Both the position numbers and the translations under genes were made by a program. A stretch of 24,613 nucleotides of DNA. Source: Janthinobacterium lividum (lineage in GTDB: Bacteria > Pseudomonadota > Gammaproteobacteria > Burkholderiales > Burkholderiaceae_D). The DNA is taken from contig CAMBDR010000005.1 of NCBI GenBank assembly GCA_945864765.1, forward strand, positions 1 through 24,613, written 5' to 3'. Shown here piece by piece: positions 9,040-18,352 of this stretch. Each line of letters begins with the position of its first letter. Position 1 is the stretch's first letter. Below the pieces are notes generated by a model. That model did not search any database. It had not been told where the DNA came from and saw only the letters and a program-made list of their open reading frames with translations.

Positions 9040-9277
9040 AAAAAATAAAGTGCCTCATTCTACTCTGCAATATTCGAACAGGTATATCAAAAATTAACCA
9101 CTTTGTCATAATCCCGGCCATTTTAGAAGCTTTCCTCAGGTTTTTAAGCAATTGCGGGGCAAATGCCACACAATTTCTGCTTGACGAAAGGACTCACCGA
9201 GGCGATTACCGGGGGTATGGGGCAACCTATGAATACACTGCGCACATGCAAAGCACACGCACCATCTCAAAAACATT

Positions 9278-9637
9278 GAAGCAAGCCGATAGGCCGGATT
9301 TTGTTACGACAAAGCCCTTGCGAACTCTGTTATGACAGCCATTCCTCTAGGCGTCAAATTGCTCTGACGCTCAAGCTTCCTACCCGCACGCTCCGCGAGT
9401 CACATCAACGCGTGCCTATTTGGAATTGCACCGGGTGGAGGTTACCGCGTTTCACCGTAACTAAATACGCTCGTCTCTGTGGCCCTGTTCCTCGCCTTAT
9501 ACCATTGAAGGCTTTCAGCGGACGGCCATTAACCGTCACCCTACTCTTTGGAGTCCGGACCTTCCTCCCGTTAAGCCAACAGCCACGACGTTACCGCTGT
9601 GGCCTTGAACTCAACCAGCGACTGTCTGGCTTGCTTC
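9278..9637 (-). ncRNA. rnpB: RNase P RNA, bacterial class A
   Basis: Read on the minus strand, the RNA begins GAAGCAAGCCAGACAGTCGC (9637 downwards) and ends GGCCTATCGGCTTGCTTC, so the termini pair to form P1. It contains the conserved GGGAGGAAGGTCCGGACTCC core (P3/P4 region), the AGGGTGACGGTTAATGGCCG stretch, and the ACAGAG and GGTAAACTCCACC-like motifs in order, as in the E. coli RNA. The length of about 360 nt is normal. It is the catalytic RNA that matures tRNA 5' ends. Apparent ORFs over this stretch are shadows. Confidence 0.95.
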
Positions 9638-9644
9638 AGCGCAG

Positions 9645-9673
9645 ATTGTACCATTTGCAACCTGTCTGTGCCA
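9645..9673 (-). promoter_or_regulatory. Predicted sigma-70 promoter of rnpB
   Basis: On the minus strand a TACAAT -10 box (complement of 9645-9650) lies 7 nt upstream of the first RNA base at 9637. A weak -35 (TGGCAC, complement of 9668-9673) is spaced 17 nt away. The position relative to the RNA end makes the -10 call good; the -35 is only a partial match. Confidence 0.6.
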
Positions 9674-9690
9674 GTCCGACGTTTTATAAT
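9662..9690 (+). promoter_or_regulatory. Predicted promoter of the ThDP enzyme gene, abutting and overlapping the rnpB promoter
   Basis: A perfect TATAAT lies at 9685-9690, with a partial -35 (CTGTCT, 9662-9667) at 17-nt spacing. Transcription would start near 9697, leaving a leader of about 125 nt rich in pyrimidines. The two divergent -35 boxes abut, and each spacer runs over the other's elements. Confidence 0.5.
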
Positions 9691-9820
9691 TGAAAACTCT
9701 TGCAGTAACACGTTGAATCTTCCGTTTCACTCATTTTTCTGCTACGGTATCGTTTTCCATGGTTTACTGGCTTTTCTCACCTTTCTAACCTTTTTCACAC
9801 GCAAACCCTGCGCCCTCATT

Positions 9821-11521
9821 ATGCCTACTACCCGCTCGGGCGGCCAGATTTTGGTCGATGCCCTGAAAATCCATGACGTTGACCTCGCTTTTGGCGTACC
9901 TGGCGAAAGTTATCTGGATGTATTGGATGCCTTACACGATTCCCAGATTCGCTTCATCATCAACCGCCAGGAAGGCGGTGCCGCATTTATGGCCGAAGCC
10001 TATGGCAAAATGACGGGCAAACCTGGCATTTGCTTTGTTACGCGTGGCCCCGGTGCCACAAATGCCTCGATTGGTGTTCATACCGCCTTCCAGGATTCCA
10101 CCCCGATGATTTTATTCATCGGCCAGGTTGGCAACGACTTCATTGACCGCGAAGCCTTTCAAGAAATTGATTACCGCCGCATGTTTGGGCAAATGGCAAA
10201 ATGGGTCGCCCAAATTGATCGCGCCGAGCGCATCCCGGAATACCTCGCCCACGCGTTCCAGGTTGCCACCAGCGGTCGGCCCGGCCCGGTGGTATTGGCG
10301 CTACCCGAGGATATGTTGATTGCACAGGCCAGCGTGGCCGATACCGCTCGCTACCAGGCCGTACAAGCAGCACCCGCCGCCAGCCAGATGACGGCCTTGC
10401 ACGAATTACTCAAAAGCGCGCAACGCCCACTGATTTTACTTGGCGGTGGCGGTTGGACCGATCAGGCTTGCCAGGATTTACGCCAGTTTGCCCAAACCAA
10501 CCAAATTCCGGTGGCGTGTAGTTTTCGCTGCCAGGACTTACTCGATAACCATCACCCCAACTATATTGGCGATGTGGGCATCGGCATTAACCCGAAACTG
10601 GCAGCGCGCGTCAAAAATGCCGATTTATTGATTGCGATTGGCCCGCGTTTGGGTGAAATGACGACCAGCGGCTACACCCTGCTTAGCTCGCCCGTACCGC
10701 AGCAGCAATTGGTGCATGTGCATGCCTCGGCGGAAGAATTGGGCAGCGTATATCAAGCCAAACTCATGATTAATAGCGGCATGCCGCAATTTTGTGCCAT
10801 GTTAGCAACACTTGCCCCGCTCGATTGCAGCGTCTGGCAAGCCAGTGTGGCCCAGGCCAAAGCCGAACTGGCCGCATACCAGACCCAACCACCGATTTTT
10901 GCTGATGGCCAGGCCCCGCTTAATTTATGGCAAGTCGTACAAGAAATCATGCGCACCTTACCTGCGGACACGATTTTGACCAATGGCGCGGGCAATTACG
11001 CCTCATGGGCGCATCGCTTCTACCGCTACGGTGGCAAGCGCACCCAACTCGCCCCAACCAATGGGGCCATGGGCTATGGCGTCCCGGCGGGCATCGCTGC
11101 CAAGATTATCGACCCTGAACGTACCGTCATCACCTTCTCCGGTGATGGCGATTACATGATGAACGGGCAAGAACTGGCGACCGCCGTGCAATACCAGGCG
11201 GGCGTGATTATTTTGCTCTTCAACAATCAAATGTATGGCACCATTCGCATGCATCAAGAACGCGATTATCCGGGCCGGGTCTCGGGCACGCAACTACATA
11301 ACCCTGATTTTGCCGCGCTGGCGCAAGCGTATGGTGCGCATGGCGAGGTCGTCAATTGCACCGAAGAATTTCCGGCGGCCCTGGCACGTGCGTTACAGCA
11401 CACCCGCACACAGCAATTACCCGCCATCATTGAATTGCGCTATGATGGCAACCTGATCACACCCAATGCCACCCTGGAGACGATACGCCAGCAAGCCCTC
11501 GCCAAGCGCGGCAGCCAATAA
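9821..11521 (+). CDS. Thiamine diphosphate-dependent enzyme, acetolactate synthase-like
   Basis: This 566-aa enzyme shows the full three-domain layout of the family. The N-terminal PYR domain (about 1-165) has FGVPGESYLD and the catalytic glutamate E51 in NRQEGGAAFMAEAYG. A central domain with a LILLGGGGW segment spans about 190-330. The C-terminal PP domain has the GDG...NN metal/ThDP motif (G441-D442-G443 and N468-N469). It resembles IlvB, but no small regulatory subunit gene (ilvN) or ilvC is nearby, so the substrate may be something other than pyruvate. The frame is open upstream into rnpB, but the ATG at 9821 is the first credible start, just before the conserved SGGQILVDALK. It has no clear Shine-Dalgarno sequence. 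The TAA stop overlaps the next ATG by one base. Confidence 0.85.
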   Translation: MPTTRSGGQILVDALKIHDVDLAFGVPGESYLDVLDALHDSQIRFIINRQEGGAAFMAEAYGKMTGKPGICFVTRGPGATNASIGVHTAFQDSTPMILFIGQVGNDFIDREAFQEIDYRRMFGQMAKWVAQIDRAERIPEYLAHAFQVATSGRPGPVVLALPEDMLIAQASVADTARYQAVQAAPAASQMTALHELLKSAQRPLILLGGGGWTDQACQDLRQFAQTNQIPVACSFRCQDLLDNHHPNYIGDVGIGINPKLAARVKNADLLIAIGPRLGEMTTSGYTLLSSPVPQQQLVHVHASAEELGSVYQAKLMINSGMPQFCAMLATLAPLDCSVWQASVAQAKAELAAYQTQPPIFADGQAPLNLWQVVQEIMRTLPADTILTNGAGNYASWAHRFYRYGGKRTQLAPTNGAMGYGVPAGIAAKIIDPERTVITFSGDGDYMMNGQELATAVQYQAGVIILLFNNQMYGTIRMHQERDYPGRVSGTQLHNPDFAALAQAYGAHGEVVNCTEEFPAALARALQHTRTQQLPAIIELRYDGNLITPNATLETIRQQALAKRGSQ

Positions 11522-12822
11522 TGGACAATATACCCTTATGGGTGCAATTACTTGCACTGCCCATCCTGATTCTGATCTCGGCGTTTTTTTCCGGCGCTGA
11601 AACTGCCTTAATGGCTGCCAACCGCCAACGCCTGCGCCATCTTGCCAAGCGTGGCAGCCTGCGTGCTACGACTGCCATCTGGCTGCTGGAGCGCGTTGAC
11701 AAACTACTGCCACTACTTCTGATCGCCAATACGATCCTCAACACCGCATCCGCCACGCTGGTCACGTCGATCGCCATCACCACCTTTGGCAATAACCAGC
11801 ATGTGATTACCATTGCCACCGGATGCGTGGCCTTTTTGCTCATTGTATTTGCCGAAATTTCGCCCAAAGTCATCGGTGCCACTTATCCGGAAAAAATTTC
11901 CCTGTTTTCCAGCATGCTGCTCAAGCCCATGATGGCTTTTGCCAAACCGGCAATCTGGTTCGTTAATTTGTTTGTGAACGTGTTCCTGAAAACCCTGCGC
12001 ATCAAAACCGGTGCCACAGCACAGGAGTCAAACCGGGTCTCGCCGGAAGAACTGCGCTCGATCGTACTCGAAGGTGGTAATTTTATTCCGCAAAAACACA
12101 AAAGCATTTTGCTCAATCTGTTCGACCTGGAAACCATTTCGGTGGAAGACATCATGACGCCCCGCATTCAAGTGGAAGCGCTGAATCTGGCAGTGTCGGT
12201 CGATGAAATCAAACATCAGCTCACCACCTGCTACCACAACAAATTACCGGTCTATGAAGGTGAAATCAATCACATTGTCGGTGTTTTACATGTACGTAAA
12301 GCCTTGGCCTTACTCAATCAGGAGTCCGACATCACGGTTGAGCATTTCCGCCAACTATTAAATCAACCTTATTTCATTACCCAGGACACCGGGGTTTTCA
12401 CCCAACTGCAATACTTTCAGGAAAATCGCGAACGCCTTGGCATTATTGTTGACGAATACGGTGAAGTACAAGGCATCGTCACGCTGGAAGACATCATCGA
12501 AGAAATGATTGGTGAATTTACCACTTCCATGCCCGGCGGCGCACGTGTCGATGGCATTCATTGGGACGAGGCTGGCCTTTGCATGGTGGAAGGTTCGAGC
12601 GCTTTGCGCGACTTAAACAAACGCCTGAATTTACACTTCCCACTGGATGGCCCAAAAACCCTGAATGGCTTAATTTTAGAATTTTTACAAGATATACCGG
12701 AAGCCAGCATGAGTTTGAAAATCAACAACTGTGTTGTAGAAATTATCCAAGTACAAAATCAGGCGATTAAAATGGTGAAACTCAAACGACAAGACGACGT
12801 TGAACCCGGCGATTTGTCGTAA
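11521..12822 (+). CDS. CNNM/CBS-domain membrane protein of the HlyC/CorC (CorB) family
   Basis: The protein is 433 aa. An N-terminal CNNM (DUF21) membrane domain spans about 8-160, with the FFSGAETALMAANRQRLRHLAKRG-type start and several hydrophobic helices. A CBS pair follows at about 205-335, with VEDIMTPR at 208-215 and the second-repeat motif GIIVDEYGEVQGIVTLEDIIEE. A C-terminal CorC_HlyC domain lies at about 345-425. Family members are linked to magnesium/cobalt efflux and homeostasis; true haemolysin activity is not implied. The start ATG shares one base with the preceding TAA, so it is co-transcribed with the ThDP enzyme gene, although a functional link between them is not evident. Confidence 0.9.
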   Translation: MDNIPLWVQLLALPILILISAFFSGAETALMAANRQRLRHLAKRGSLRATTAIWLLERVDKLLPLLLIANTILNTASATLVTSIAITTFGNNQHVITIATGCVAFLLIVFAEISPKVIGATYPEKISLFSSMLLKPMMAFAKPAIWFVNLFVNVFLKTLRIKTGATAQESNRVSPEELRSIVLEGGNFIPQKHKSILLNLFDLETISVEDIMTPRIQVEALNLAVSVDEIKHQLTTCYHNKLPVYEGEINHIVGVLHVRKALALLNQESDITVEHFRQLLNQPYFITQDTGVFTQLQYFQENRERLGIIVDEYGEVQGIVTLEDIIEEMIGEFTTSMPGGARVDGIHWDEAGLCMVEGSSALRDLNKRLNLHFPLDGPKTLNGLILEFLQDIPEASMSLKINNCVVEIIQVQNQAIKMVKLKRQDDVEPGDLS

Positions 12823-12972
12823 AATATTAAGTCAGCAACAACAATCGCTTGACCAATTCGAGTACGCAAGGCATCATCAAAACTATTTCCTGGAAATTTA
12901 TGTTCTGGCCCCACACTGGGCTACACTATCCATCCTGACACCATTTTATTTATTGACTGAATTTAACTATTT

Positions 12973-14706
12973 ATGGCAGCCGTCCTCCCTACTCCAACCT
13001 CCAGCACAGCGCTTTCCGGGCTGGCGCGTGCGTTGCTGCAAGCCGGACGATTAACCGCGCAGCAAATCGATGGCATCAATAGAAAAGCACAGCTTGACAA
13101 AACCTTATTTATTGATGCCCTGATCGCCAGCGGCGGCATTGATGCGCGCAGCCTCGCCATCTTTTGCTCTGAAACCTTTGCCTACCCCCTGATTGATTTG
13201 CTGGCCATCAATTTTGCGGCGCTACCGCAGAAAATAATCGATCCCAAATTAATGCAAAGCCAACGCGTGATTGCCTTGTCCAAGCGCGGCAATAAAATTT
13301 CAGTGGCGGTATCGGACCCAACCAATACCCAGGCCCTGGATCAAATCAAGTTTCAAACCGAATCCACGGTAGAACCGATTCTGGTGCAGCACGATATCTT
13401 GCTACAGCTTTTGACCAACCTGGGTAAAAGTGCCGAGCAAAGCATTGCCGACATGGTGGGCGATGAACAAGATATTAATTTTGCAGAAGAAGACAACAGC
13501 GCATCCAATGCCGCCAGCGATGCGGCCGCCAGTGAAATTGACGATGCACCTATCGTCAAATTTCTGAATAAAATTCTGATGGATGCGCTCAACCAGGGGG
13601 CTTCCGACATCCACTTTGAACCATTTGAAAAGTTTTACCGGATTCGCTTGCGGGTCGATGGTGTGTTACGTGAGCACGCGCAACCACCAGTTTCGATCAA
13701 AGACAAATTAGTGTCCCGTATCAAAGTCTTATCCAAACTCGACATCTCTGAAAAACGCATTCCCCAGGATGGCCGGATGCGCCTGATCCTGTCGCCCACC
13801 AAAGCCATTGATTTCCGGGTCAGCACCCTGCCCACCCTGTTTGGCGAAAAAACCGTGATGCGTATTTTGGATGCCACGCAAGCGCAAATGGGGATTGACG
13901 CACTCGGTTACGACCCCGATCAAAAGAAAATACTGTTAGACGCGATTGAACGCCCGTATGGCATGGTACTGGTCACCGGCCCGACTGGTTCGGGCAAAAC
14001 CGTGTCGCTTTACACCTGCTTAAATGTCATTAACAAGCCGGGTATTAATATTTCCACCGCTGAAGACCCGGCCGAAATTAACTTGCCGGGTGTGAATCAG
14101 GTTAACGTCAATGACAGAGCGGGCCTCACTTTTGCCGCCGCGCTCAAATCATTTCTACGCCAGGATCCTGATGTCATCATGGTGGGTGAGATTCGTGATC
14201 TGGAAACAGCGGATATCGCCATTAAAGCAGCGCAAACCGGGCATATGGTGTTTTCCACCCTGCATACCAACGATGCCCCGGCCACCTTGACGCGTTTAAT
14301 GAATATGGGGGTGGCCCCGTTCAATATTGCTTCATCCATCATCTTAATTACCGCCCAACGTCTGGCACGGCGTCTGTGTACCTGCAAAAAGCCGCTGACC
14401 ACCAGCGATGAAATCCTGCTTGCAGCCGGATTCCTTGAAGAAGAACTCGATGGCACCTGGCAGCCGTATGGGCCAGTGGGCTGCGAGCGCTGCAATGGCG
14501 GTGGTTACAAGGGGCGGGTGGGTATCTATCAAATCATGCCCATCACCGAAGCCATTACCAGCATTATCCTGCGTAGCGGCAGCGCCATGGAAATTGCCAA
14601 ACAATCGGAATCAGAAGGCGTCAATTCACTGCGTCGTTCAGGATTAATGAAAGTAAAACAAGGCCTCACCAGTTTGGAAGAAGTACTGGGTTGCACCAAT
14701 GAATAG
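12973..14706 (+). CDS. pilB: Type IV pilus assembly ATPase PilB
   Basis: This 577-aa GspE/PilB ATPase is the cytoplasmic motor that powers pilin polymerisation. The N-terminal MshEN/GspE_N-like domain lies at about 10-150. The ATPase core from about 185 has the Walker A motif GPTGSGKT (336-343), an Asp box around AEDPAEI, the Walker B region DVIMVGEIRD and the His box STLHTND. A tetracysteine zinc site is formed by C469/C471 and C504/C507. The length is typical. The ATG at 12973 has a poor ribosome binding site; 150 nt separate it from the previous gene. pilC follows after 11 nt, so it is the first gene of a pilBCD operon. Confidence 0.96.
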   Translation: MAAVLPTPTSSTALSGLARALLQAGRLTAQQIDGINRKAQLDKTLFIDALIASGGIDARSLAIFCSETFAYPLIDLLAINFAALPQKIIDPKLMQSQRVIALSKRGNKISVAVSDPTNTQALDQIKFQTESTVEPILVQHDILLQLLTNLGKSAEQSIADMVGDEQDINFAEEDNSASNAASDAAASEIDDAPIVKFLNKILMDALNQGASDIHFEPFEKFYRIRLRVDGVLREHAQPPVSIKDKLVSRIKVLSKLDISEKRIPQDGRMRLILSPTKAIDFRVSTLPTLFGEKTVMRILDATQAQMGIDALGYDPDQKKILLDAIERPYGMVLVTGPTGSGKTVSLYTCLNVINKPGINISTAEDPAEINLPGVNQVNVNDRAGLTFAAALKSFLRQDPDVIMVGEIRDLETADIAIKAAQTGHMVFSTLHTNDAPATLTRLMNMGVAPFNIASSIILITAQRLARRLCTCKKPLTTSDEILLAAGFLEEELDGTWQPYGPVGCERCNGGGYKGRVGIYQIMPITEAITSIILRSGSAMEIAKQSESEGVNSLRRSGLMKVKQGLTSLEEVLGCTNE

Positions 14707-14717
14707 GAGAATATAAT

Positions 14718-15950
14718 ATGGCAACTGCATCGCGCCCTGCCACCACTGCGGCCACCAAAGAATCGGTCTACGCATGGGAAGGCAAAGATAAAACCGGTAA
14801 AATAGTACGCGGCGAATTACGTGCTGGTGGCGAAGCCATTGTCAACGTCACCCTGCGGCGTCAGGGTATCATCGTTACCAAGGTCAAAAAGAAATCGTAC
14901 ACCAGCGGCCAAAAAATCACGGACAAAGACATTTCCCTGCTCACACGCCAACTGGCAACCATGATGAAGGCGGGCGTACCACTGCTGCAATCGTTTGATA
15001 TTGTCGGCAAAGGCCACTCCAACCCTTCGGTTGCCAAATTGGTCATGGACATCCGCTCGGACGTTGAAACGGGAACCAGTTTAAATCAGGCCTTCCGTAA
15101 ATTTCCGCTTTATTTTGACCCCTTATTTTGTAATTTGGTGGGGGCGGGTGAGCAAGCAGGTATTTTGGAAGACTTATTAACTCGCCTCGCCATCTACAAA
15201 GAAAAAACCCTTGCCATTAAAGCCAAAATTAAATCCGCCATGTTTTACCCGGTCTCGATTTTGGCGGTGGCATTTATTGTGACCGCCGTGATTATGATTT
15301 GGGTGGTGCCCGCGTTTAAAGATGTGTTTAAGGGCTTTGGTGCCGACTTGCCTGCACCGACCCTGTTCGTGATCGCCATTTCCGACTTTTTCGTCAAGTT
15401 TTGGTATTTGATTTTTGGTGGCATATTCGGTTCCCTGTATATGTTTTTCCATGCTTGGCGACGCTCCCTGGAAATGCAGCGGGTGATGGATCGACTTTTA
15501 TTAAAAGTGCCCATTTTCGGCCCCGTCATTCGCAAAGCCACGATTGCCCGCTGGACTCGCACCTTGGCCACCATGTTTGCGGCGGGTGTGCCACTGGTCG
15601 AAGCACTTGACTCGGTGGGTGGTGCTTCAGGTAATGCAGTCTATCTGGACGCCACCAAAAAAATCCAAAATGAAGTCAGCAGTGGTACCAGCTTGACCAA
15701 TGCCATGGTCAACGCCGAAGTATTTCCCAATATGGTGACGCAAATGGTTTCCATCGGTGAAGAATCCGGCGCACTCGACGCCATGCTGGGCAAGGTCGCC
15801 GACTTTTTTGAAGATGAAGTGGACGAAGCAGTGGCATCCTTGTCCTCCCTGATGGAACCCTTGATCATGGTGATTCTGGGTGTCCTGATTGGTGGCTTGG
15901 TGGTATCGATGTATCTGCCAATCTTCAAACTTGGTGCTGTTGCAGGATGA
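14718..15950 (+). CDS. pilC: Type IV pilus inner-membrane platform protein PilC
   Basis: This 410-aa protein has two GspF/PilC repeats, one with LLTRQLATMMKAGVPLLQSFDI and the other with RWTRTLATMFAAGVPLVEALDS. Three hydrophobic segments lie at about 172-196, 220-243 and 380-402. It is the inner-membrane platform on which PilB acts. A strong AGGAG box sits just before the ATG at 14718. The end overlaps pilD by 4 nt. Confidence 0.96.
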   Translation: MATASRPATTAATKESVYAWEGKDKTGKIVRGELRAGGEAIVNVTLRRQGIIVTKVKKKSYTSGQKITDKDISLLTRQLATMMKAGVPLLQSFDIVGKGHSNPSVAKLVMDIRSDVETGTSLNQAFRKFPLYFDPLFCNLVGAGEQAGILEDLLTRLAIYKEKTLAIKAKIKSAMFYPVSILAVAFIVTAVIMIWVVPAFKDVFKGFGADLPAPTLFVIAISDFFVKFWYLIFGGIFGSLYMFFHAWRRSLEMQRVMDRLLLKVPIFGPVIRKATIARWTRTLATMFAAGVPLVEALDSVGGASGNAVYLDATKKIQNEVSSGTSLTNAMVNAEVFPNMVTQMVSIGEESGALDAMLGKVADFFEDEVDEAVASLSSLMEPLIMVILGVLIGGLVVSMYLPIFKLGAVAG

Positions 15951-16819
15951 TGGATCTTCTTTTGTTTCAAGCGCCGGGTAGCCTGTGGGCTACCTTGGCA
16001 GCGGCATGGTTTGGCATGATGATAGGCAGTTTTCTCAACGTCGTGATTCATCGCATGCCGATCATGATTCAGCGCGAGATGGAAAACATCTGCGCCGAAG
16101 AATGCTGCAACACACCGATACCCCATCCTGACCACTATAGTCTGGTGACACCGCGTTCAGCCTGCCCACACTGTGGGCACCAAATTACCGCGCTGGAAAA
16201 CATCCCTTTATTTAGCTACTTTGTGCTGTTGCGCGGCAAATGCAGCAATTGCAAAGCCAAAATATCGCTACGCTACCCCTTTGTCGAAGCCCTTACAGGC
16301 GGCCTCTCTGCGCTGATGATTTGGCATTTTGGCAGCGGCTATGTCGGCATGGCAACCATGGTCTTTGGTTTTTTAATCATCGCCATGACCTTTATCGATT
16401 TCGATACCAAATTACTGCCCGACGAACTGACCTATGGCTTGCTTTGGATCGGCTTACTGATCAACTTGCAGGGTCATTTTGCCCTGCTGCAAGATGCCGT
16501 GATTGGCGCGCTGGCGGGTTATTTGGTTTTATGGGGCGTCAATAGCCTGTTTTACCTGATTCGTAAAAAACAAGGCATGGGCAATGGCGACTTTAAATTG
16601 CTGGCCGCGCTGGGCGCATGGTTTGGCTGGCAAATGTTGCCGACCATTATTTTACTGTCTTCGGTCGTGGGTTCGGTTGTTGGCATTCTTGGCATGGTCT
16701 TGATGAAACGTGACAGTGATTTCAAAATCCCTTTCGGCCCCTATCTGGCGGGTGCGGGTTTGCTGGCCTTATTTTATGGCAAAACCTTAACGGATCTCAT
16801 TTTTACCTTAATGCAATGA
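15947..16819 (+). CDS. pilD: Prepilin peptidase / N-methyltransferase PilD
   Basis: This 290-aa inner-membrane aspartic protease cleaves type IV prepilin leaders and N-methylates the new N-terminus. The N-terminal methylase part has GSFLNVVIHRMP and a tetracysteine zinc motif, CPHC (C73/C76) and CSNC (C99/C102). The catalytic aspartates are D151 in FIDFDTKLLPD and D215 in the GMGNGD motif. Several TM helices follow. Two consecutive ATG codons (15947 and 15950) are possible starts. It overlaps pilC upstream and coaE downstream (ATGA, 16816-16819), so pilB-pilC-pilD-coaE is one transcription unit. Confidence 0.96.
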   Translation: MMDLLLFQAPGSLWATLAAAWFGMMIGSFLNVVIHRMPIMIQREMENICAEECCNTPIPHPDHYSLVTPRSACPHCGHQITALENIPLFSYFVLLRGKCSNCKAKISLRYPFVEALTGGLSALMIWHFGSGYVGMATMVFGFLIIAMTFIDFDTKLLPDELTYGLLWIGLLINLQGHFALLQDAVIGALAGYLVLWGVNSLFYLIRKKQGMGNGDFKLLAALGAWFGWQMLPTIILLSSVVGSVVGILGMVLMKRDSDFKIPFGPYLAGAGLLALFYGKTLTDLIFTLMQ

Positions 16820-17442
16820 ATCAGGCGCGACCATTTGCCCGATTCAGCGTGGGCGTAACAGGCGGCATTGGCTGCGGCAAAACCACGGTAACCGATCTGT
16901 TTGCGCAACTGGGCGCATCCTTGATCGATACCGACATTATCGCCCATCAACTCACTGCTAAAAATGGTGCCGCAATTACACTGATTGCGGCAGAATTTGG
17001 TGCGCAATTCATCAACACGGACGGGGCCTTGGATCGCAGCAAGATGCGCGAGCTGGTTTTCACCCGGCCTGACGCCAAAAACCGCCTGGAGGCCATCCTT
17101 CACCCCATGATAGGGCGAGAAACAATACAACAAGCAAACCAGGTACAAGGCACATACTTGATGTTTATCGTGCCATTGCTGGTAGAATCACGCACATGGA
17201 AAGAAAAGGTGGATCGGGTATTAGTGATCGATTGCCCGGAAAGCCTGCAAGTAGCGCGCGTGATGGCGCGAAATGGCATGACAGAAACTCAAGTTAAGGC
17301 CATAATGGCAACGCAGGCATCGCGTGCCGAGCGTTTGGCGGCAGCGGACGATGTCATCCAGAATCAGGGAGAAATAGCCGCACTGACGGCCCAGGTTGCG
17401 CATTTGCACCAGCAATATTGTGCTTTTAGCCAGTCAACCTGA
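16816..17442 (+). CDS. coaE: Dephospho-CoA kinase
   Basis: This 208-aa P-loop kinase catalyses the last step of coenzyme A synthesis, phosphorylating the ribose 3'-OH of dephospho-CoA. The P-loop GGIGCGKT lies at 16-23. The substrate-site motifs are LIDTDIIAHQL and LEAILHPMI, and the lid region holds RVMARNGMTETQV and ATQASRAERLAAADDVIQN. Length and motif order are normal. Its position after pilD and before zapD/yacG is conserved in proteobacteria. Confidence 0.96.
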   Translation: MNQARPFARFSVGVTGGIGCGKTTVTDLFAQLGASLIDTDIIAHQLTAKNGAAITLIAAEFGAQFINTDGALDRSKMRELVFTRPDAKNRLEAILHPMIGRETIQQANQVQGTYLMFIVPLLVESRTWKEKVDRVLVIDCPESLQVARVMARNGMTETQVKAIMATQASRAERLAAADDVIQNQGEIAALTAQVAHLHQQYCAFSQST

Positions 17443-17504
17443 ATCGTCGGTGCAACAAAGTGCAGCGCAGCAGTATTTTTAGCGCTAATTGCCAGAAAAT
17501 TACG

Positions 17505-17527
17505 GGAATAATTACGGGATTAATTCC
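17505..17527 (+). other. Weak stem-loop upstream of zapD
   Basis: GGAATAAT (17505-17512) and ATTAATTCC (17519-17527) can form an 8-bp stem with one bulged A and a six-base loop. It sits 7 nt before the AAAGGG ribosome binding site of zapD. No T-run follows, so it is not a clear terminator. A role in zapD translation is only a possibility. Confidence 0.3.
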
Positions 17528-17548
17528 GGCCTATAAAGGGATGTCATT

Positions 17549-18304
17549 TTGATCATCTACGAATACCCTTTCAACGAGCGCATCCGGACGTTGTTGCGGT
17601 TAGAAGACTTATACGACAAATTCAGGTTCTTCGTCCACCAGGAACATGCGCTGCAGCATCATATTGCGCTGGTCACCATCTTTGAAATGCTCGAAGTGGC
17701 GGGCCGTGCCGATTTAAAGTCCGATCTGTTACAAGAACTGGAGCGGCAAAAAAACACGCTATTGGGTTATCGTGCCAATCCAAATGTGGAAGCGGAGGCG
17801 CTGGATGCGATTTTGGCGGAAGTGGATCAGGTAGCGGCTGCGCTTTCGACAGCGCAAGGCAAGACCGGGCAGCATATCCGCGACAATGAATGGTTAATGA
17901 GTATTCGTGGCCGCACCATTATTCCCGGTGGCGCTTGCGAGTTTGACATCCCATCTTACCACGCCTGGCAAAATCGCCCGGCCCAGGCGCGCTTTAACGA
18001 CATTGCCAACTGGTTTGCGCCTTTGGTGCCCTTATTTGATGCGCTGGCGCTGGCCTTACGCCTATTGCGCGACTCGGGCGGCCCGGTCAAAATGATTGCG
18101 CATACTGGCAGCTACCAGCAAATGCTGCAAGGCAAGGCGTATCAAATGTTGCGTTTGATGGTGGATGAAAGTTTAGGTGCGATACCGGAAATTTCGGCCA
18201 ACAAATACATGCTGTGGGTACGTTTTACCACCCAAGATGGCGACATGAAACCAAGGCCGCTGGAAACGGATGTACCGTTCAAGCTGATTTTGTGCAATTT
18301 CTAA
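17549..18304 (+). CDS. zapD: Cell division protein ZapD
   Basis: This 251-aa protein matches ZapD (YacF/DUF1342), which binds and cross-links FtsZ filaments at midcell. The N-terminal YEYPFNERIRTLLRLEDLYDKF and the later RGRTIIPGGACEFDIPSYH and KMLxxT-like IAHTGSYQQML segments are family features. The start is TTG at 17549, 8 nt after an AAAGGG box. An ATG at 17541 reads into an immediate stop in another frame, so it is excluded. The location between coaE and yacG is the usual one. Confidence 0.94.
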   Translation: MIIYEYPFNERIRTLLRLEDLYDKFRFFVHQEHALQHHIALVTIFEMLEVAGRADLKSDLLQELERQKNTLLGYRANPNVEAEALDAILAEVDQVAAALSTAQGKTGQHIRDNEWLMSIRGRTIIPGGACEFDIPSYHAWQNRPAQARFNDIANWFAPLVPLFDALALALRLLRDSGGPVKMIAHTGSYQQMLQGKAYQMLRLMVDESLGAIPEISANKYMLWVRFTTQDGDMKPRPLETDVPFKLILCNF

Positions 18305-18352
18305 ACCGAATTTATTAACCCTTATCCACGTCACTCAAAAAGCAAATCACAC

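Noticed and set aside
9656..9673. Sigma-54-like promoter (TGGCAC...TTGCA) upstream of rnpB
   Set aside because: The GG and GC elements are two bases too far apart for sigma-54, and a correctly placed TACAAT explains rnpB.
9301..9693. 130-codon plus-strand open frame
   Set aside because: It lies antisense over rnpB; the RNase P RNA explains the conservation of this stretch.
9599..9820. 74-codon N-terminal extension of the ThDP enzyme
   Set aside because: It would start inside rnpB, has no ribosome binding site and reads as low-quality hydrophobic sequence; the family begins just after the ATG at 9821.
12920..12945. Sigma-54-like GG/GC pair upstream of pilB
   Set aside because: Spacing is one base off and the flanks do not match the consensus.
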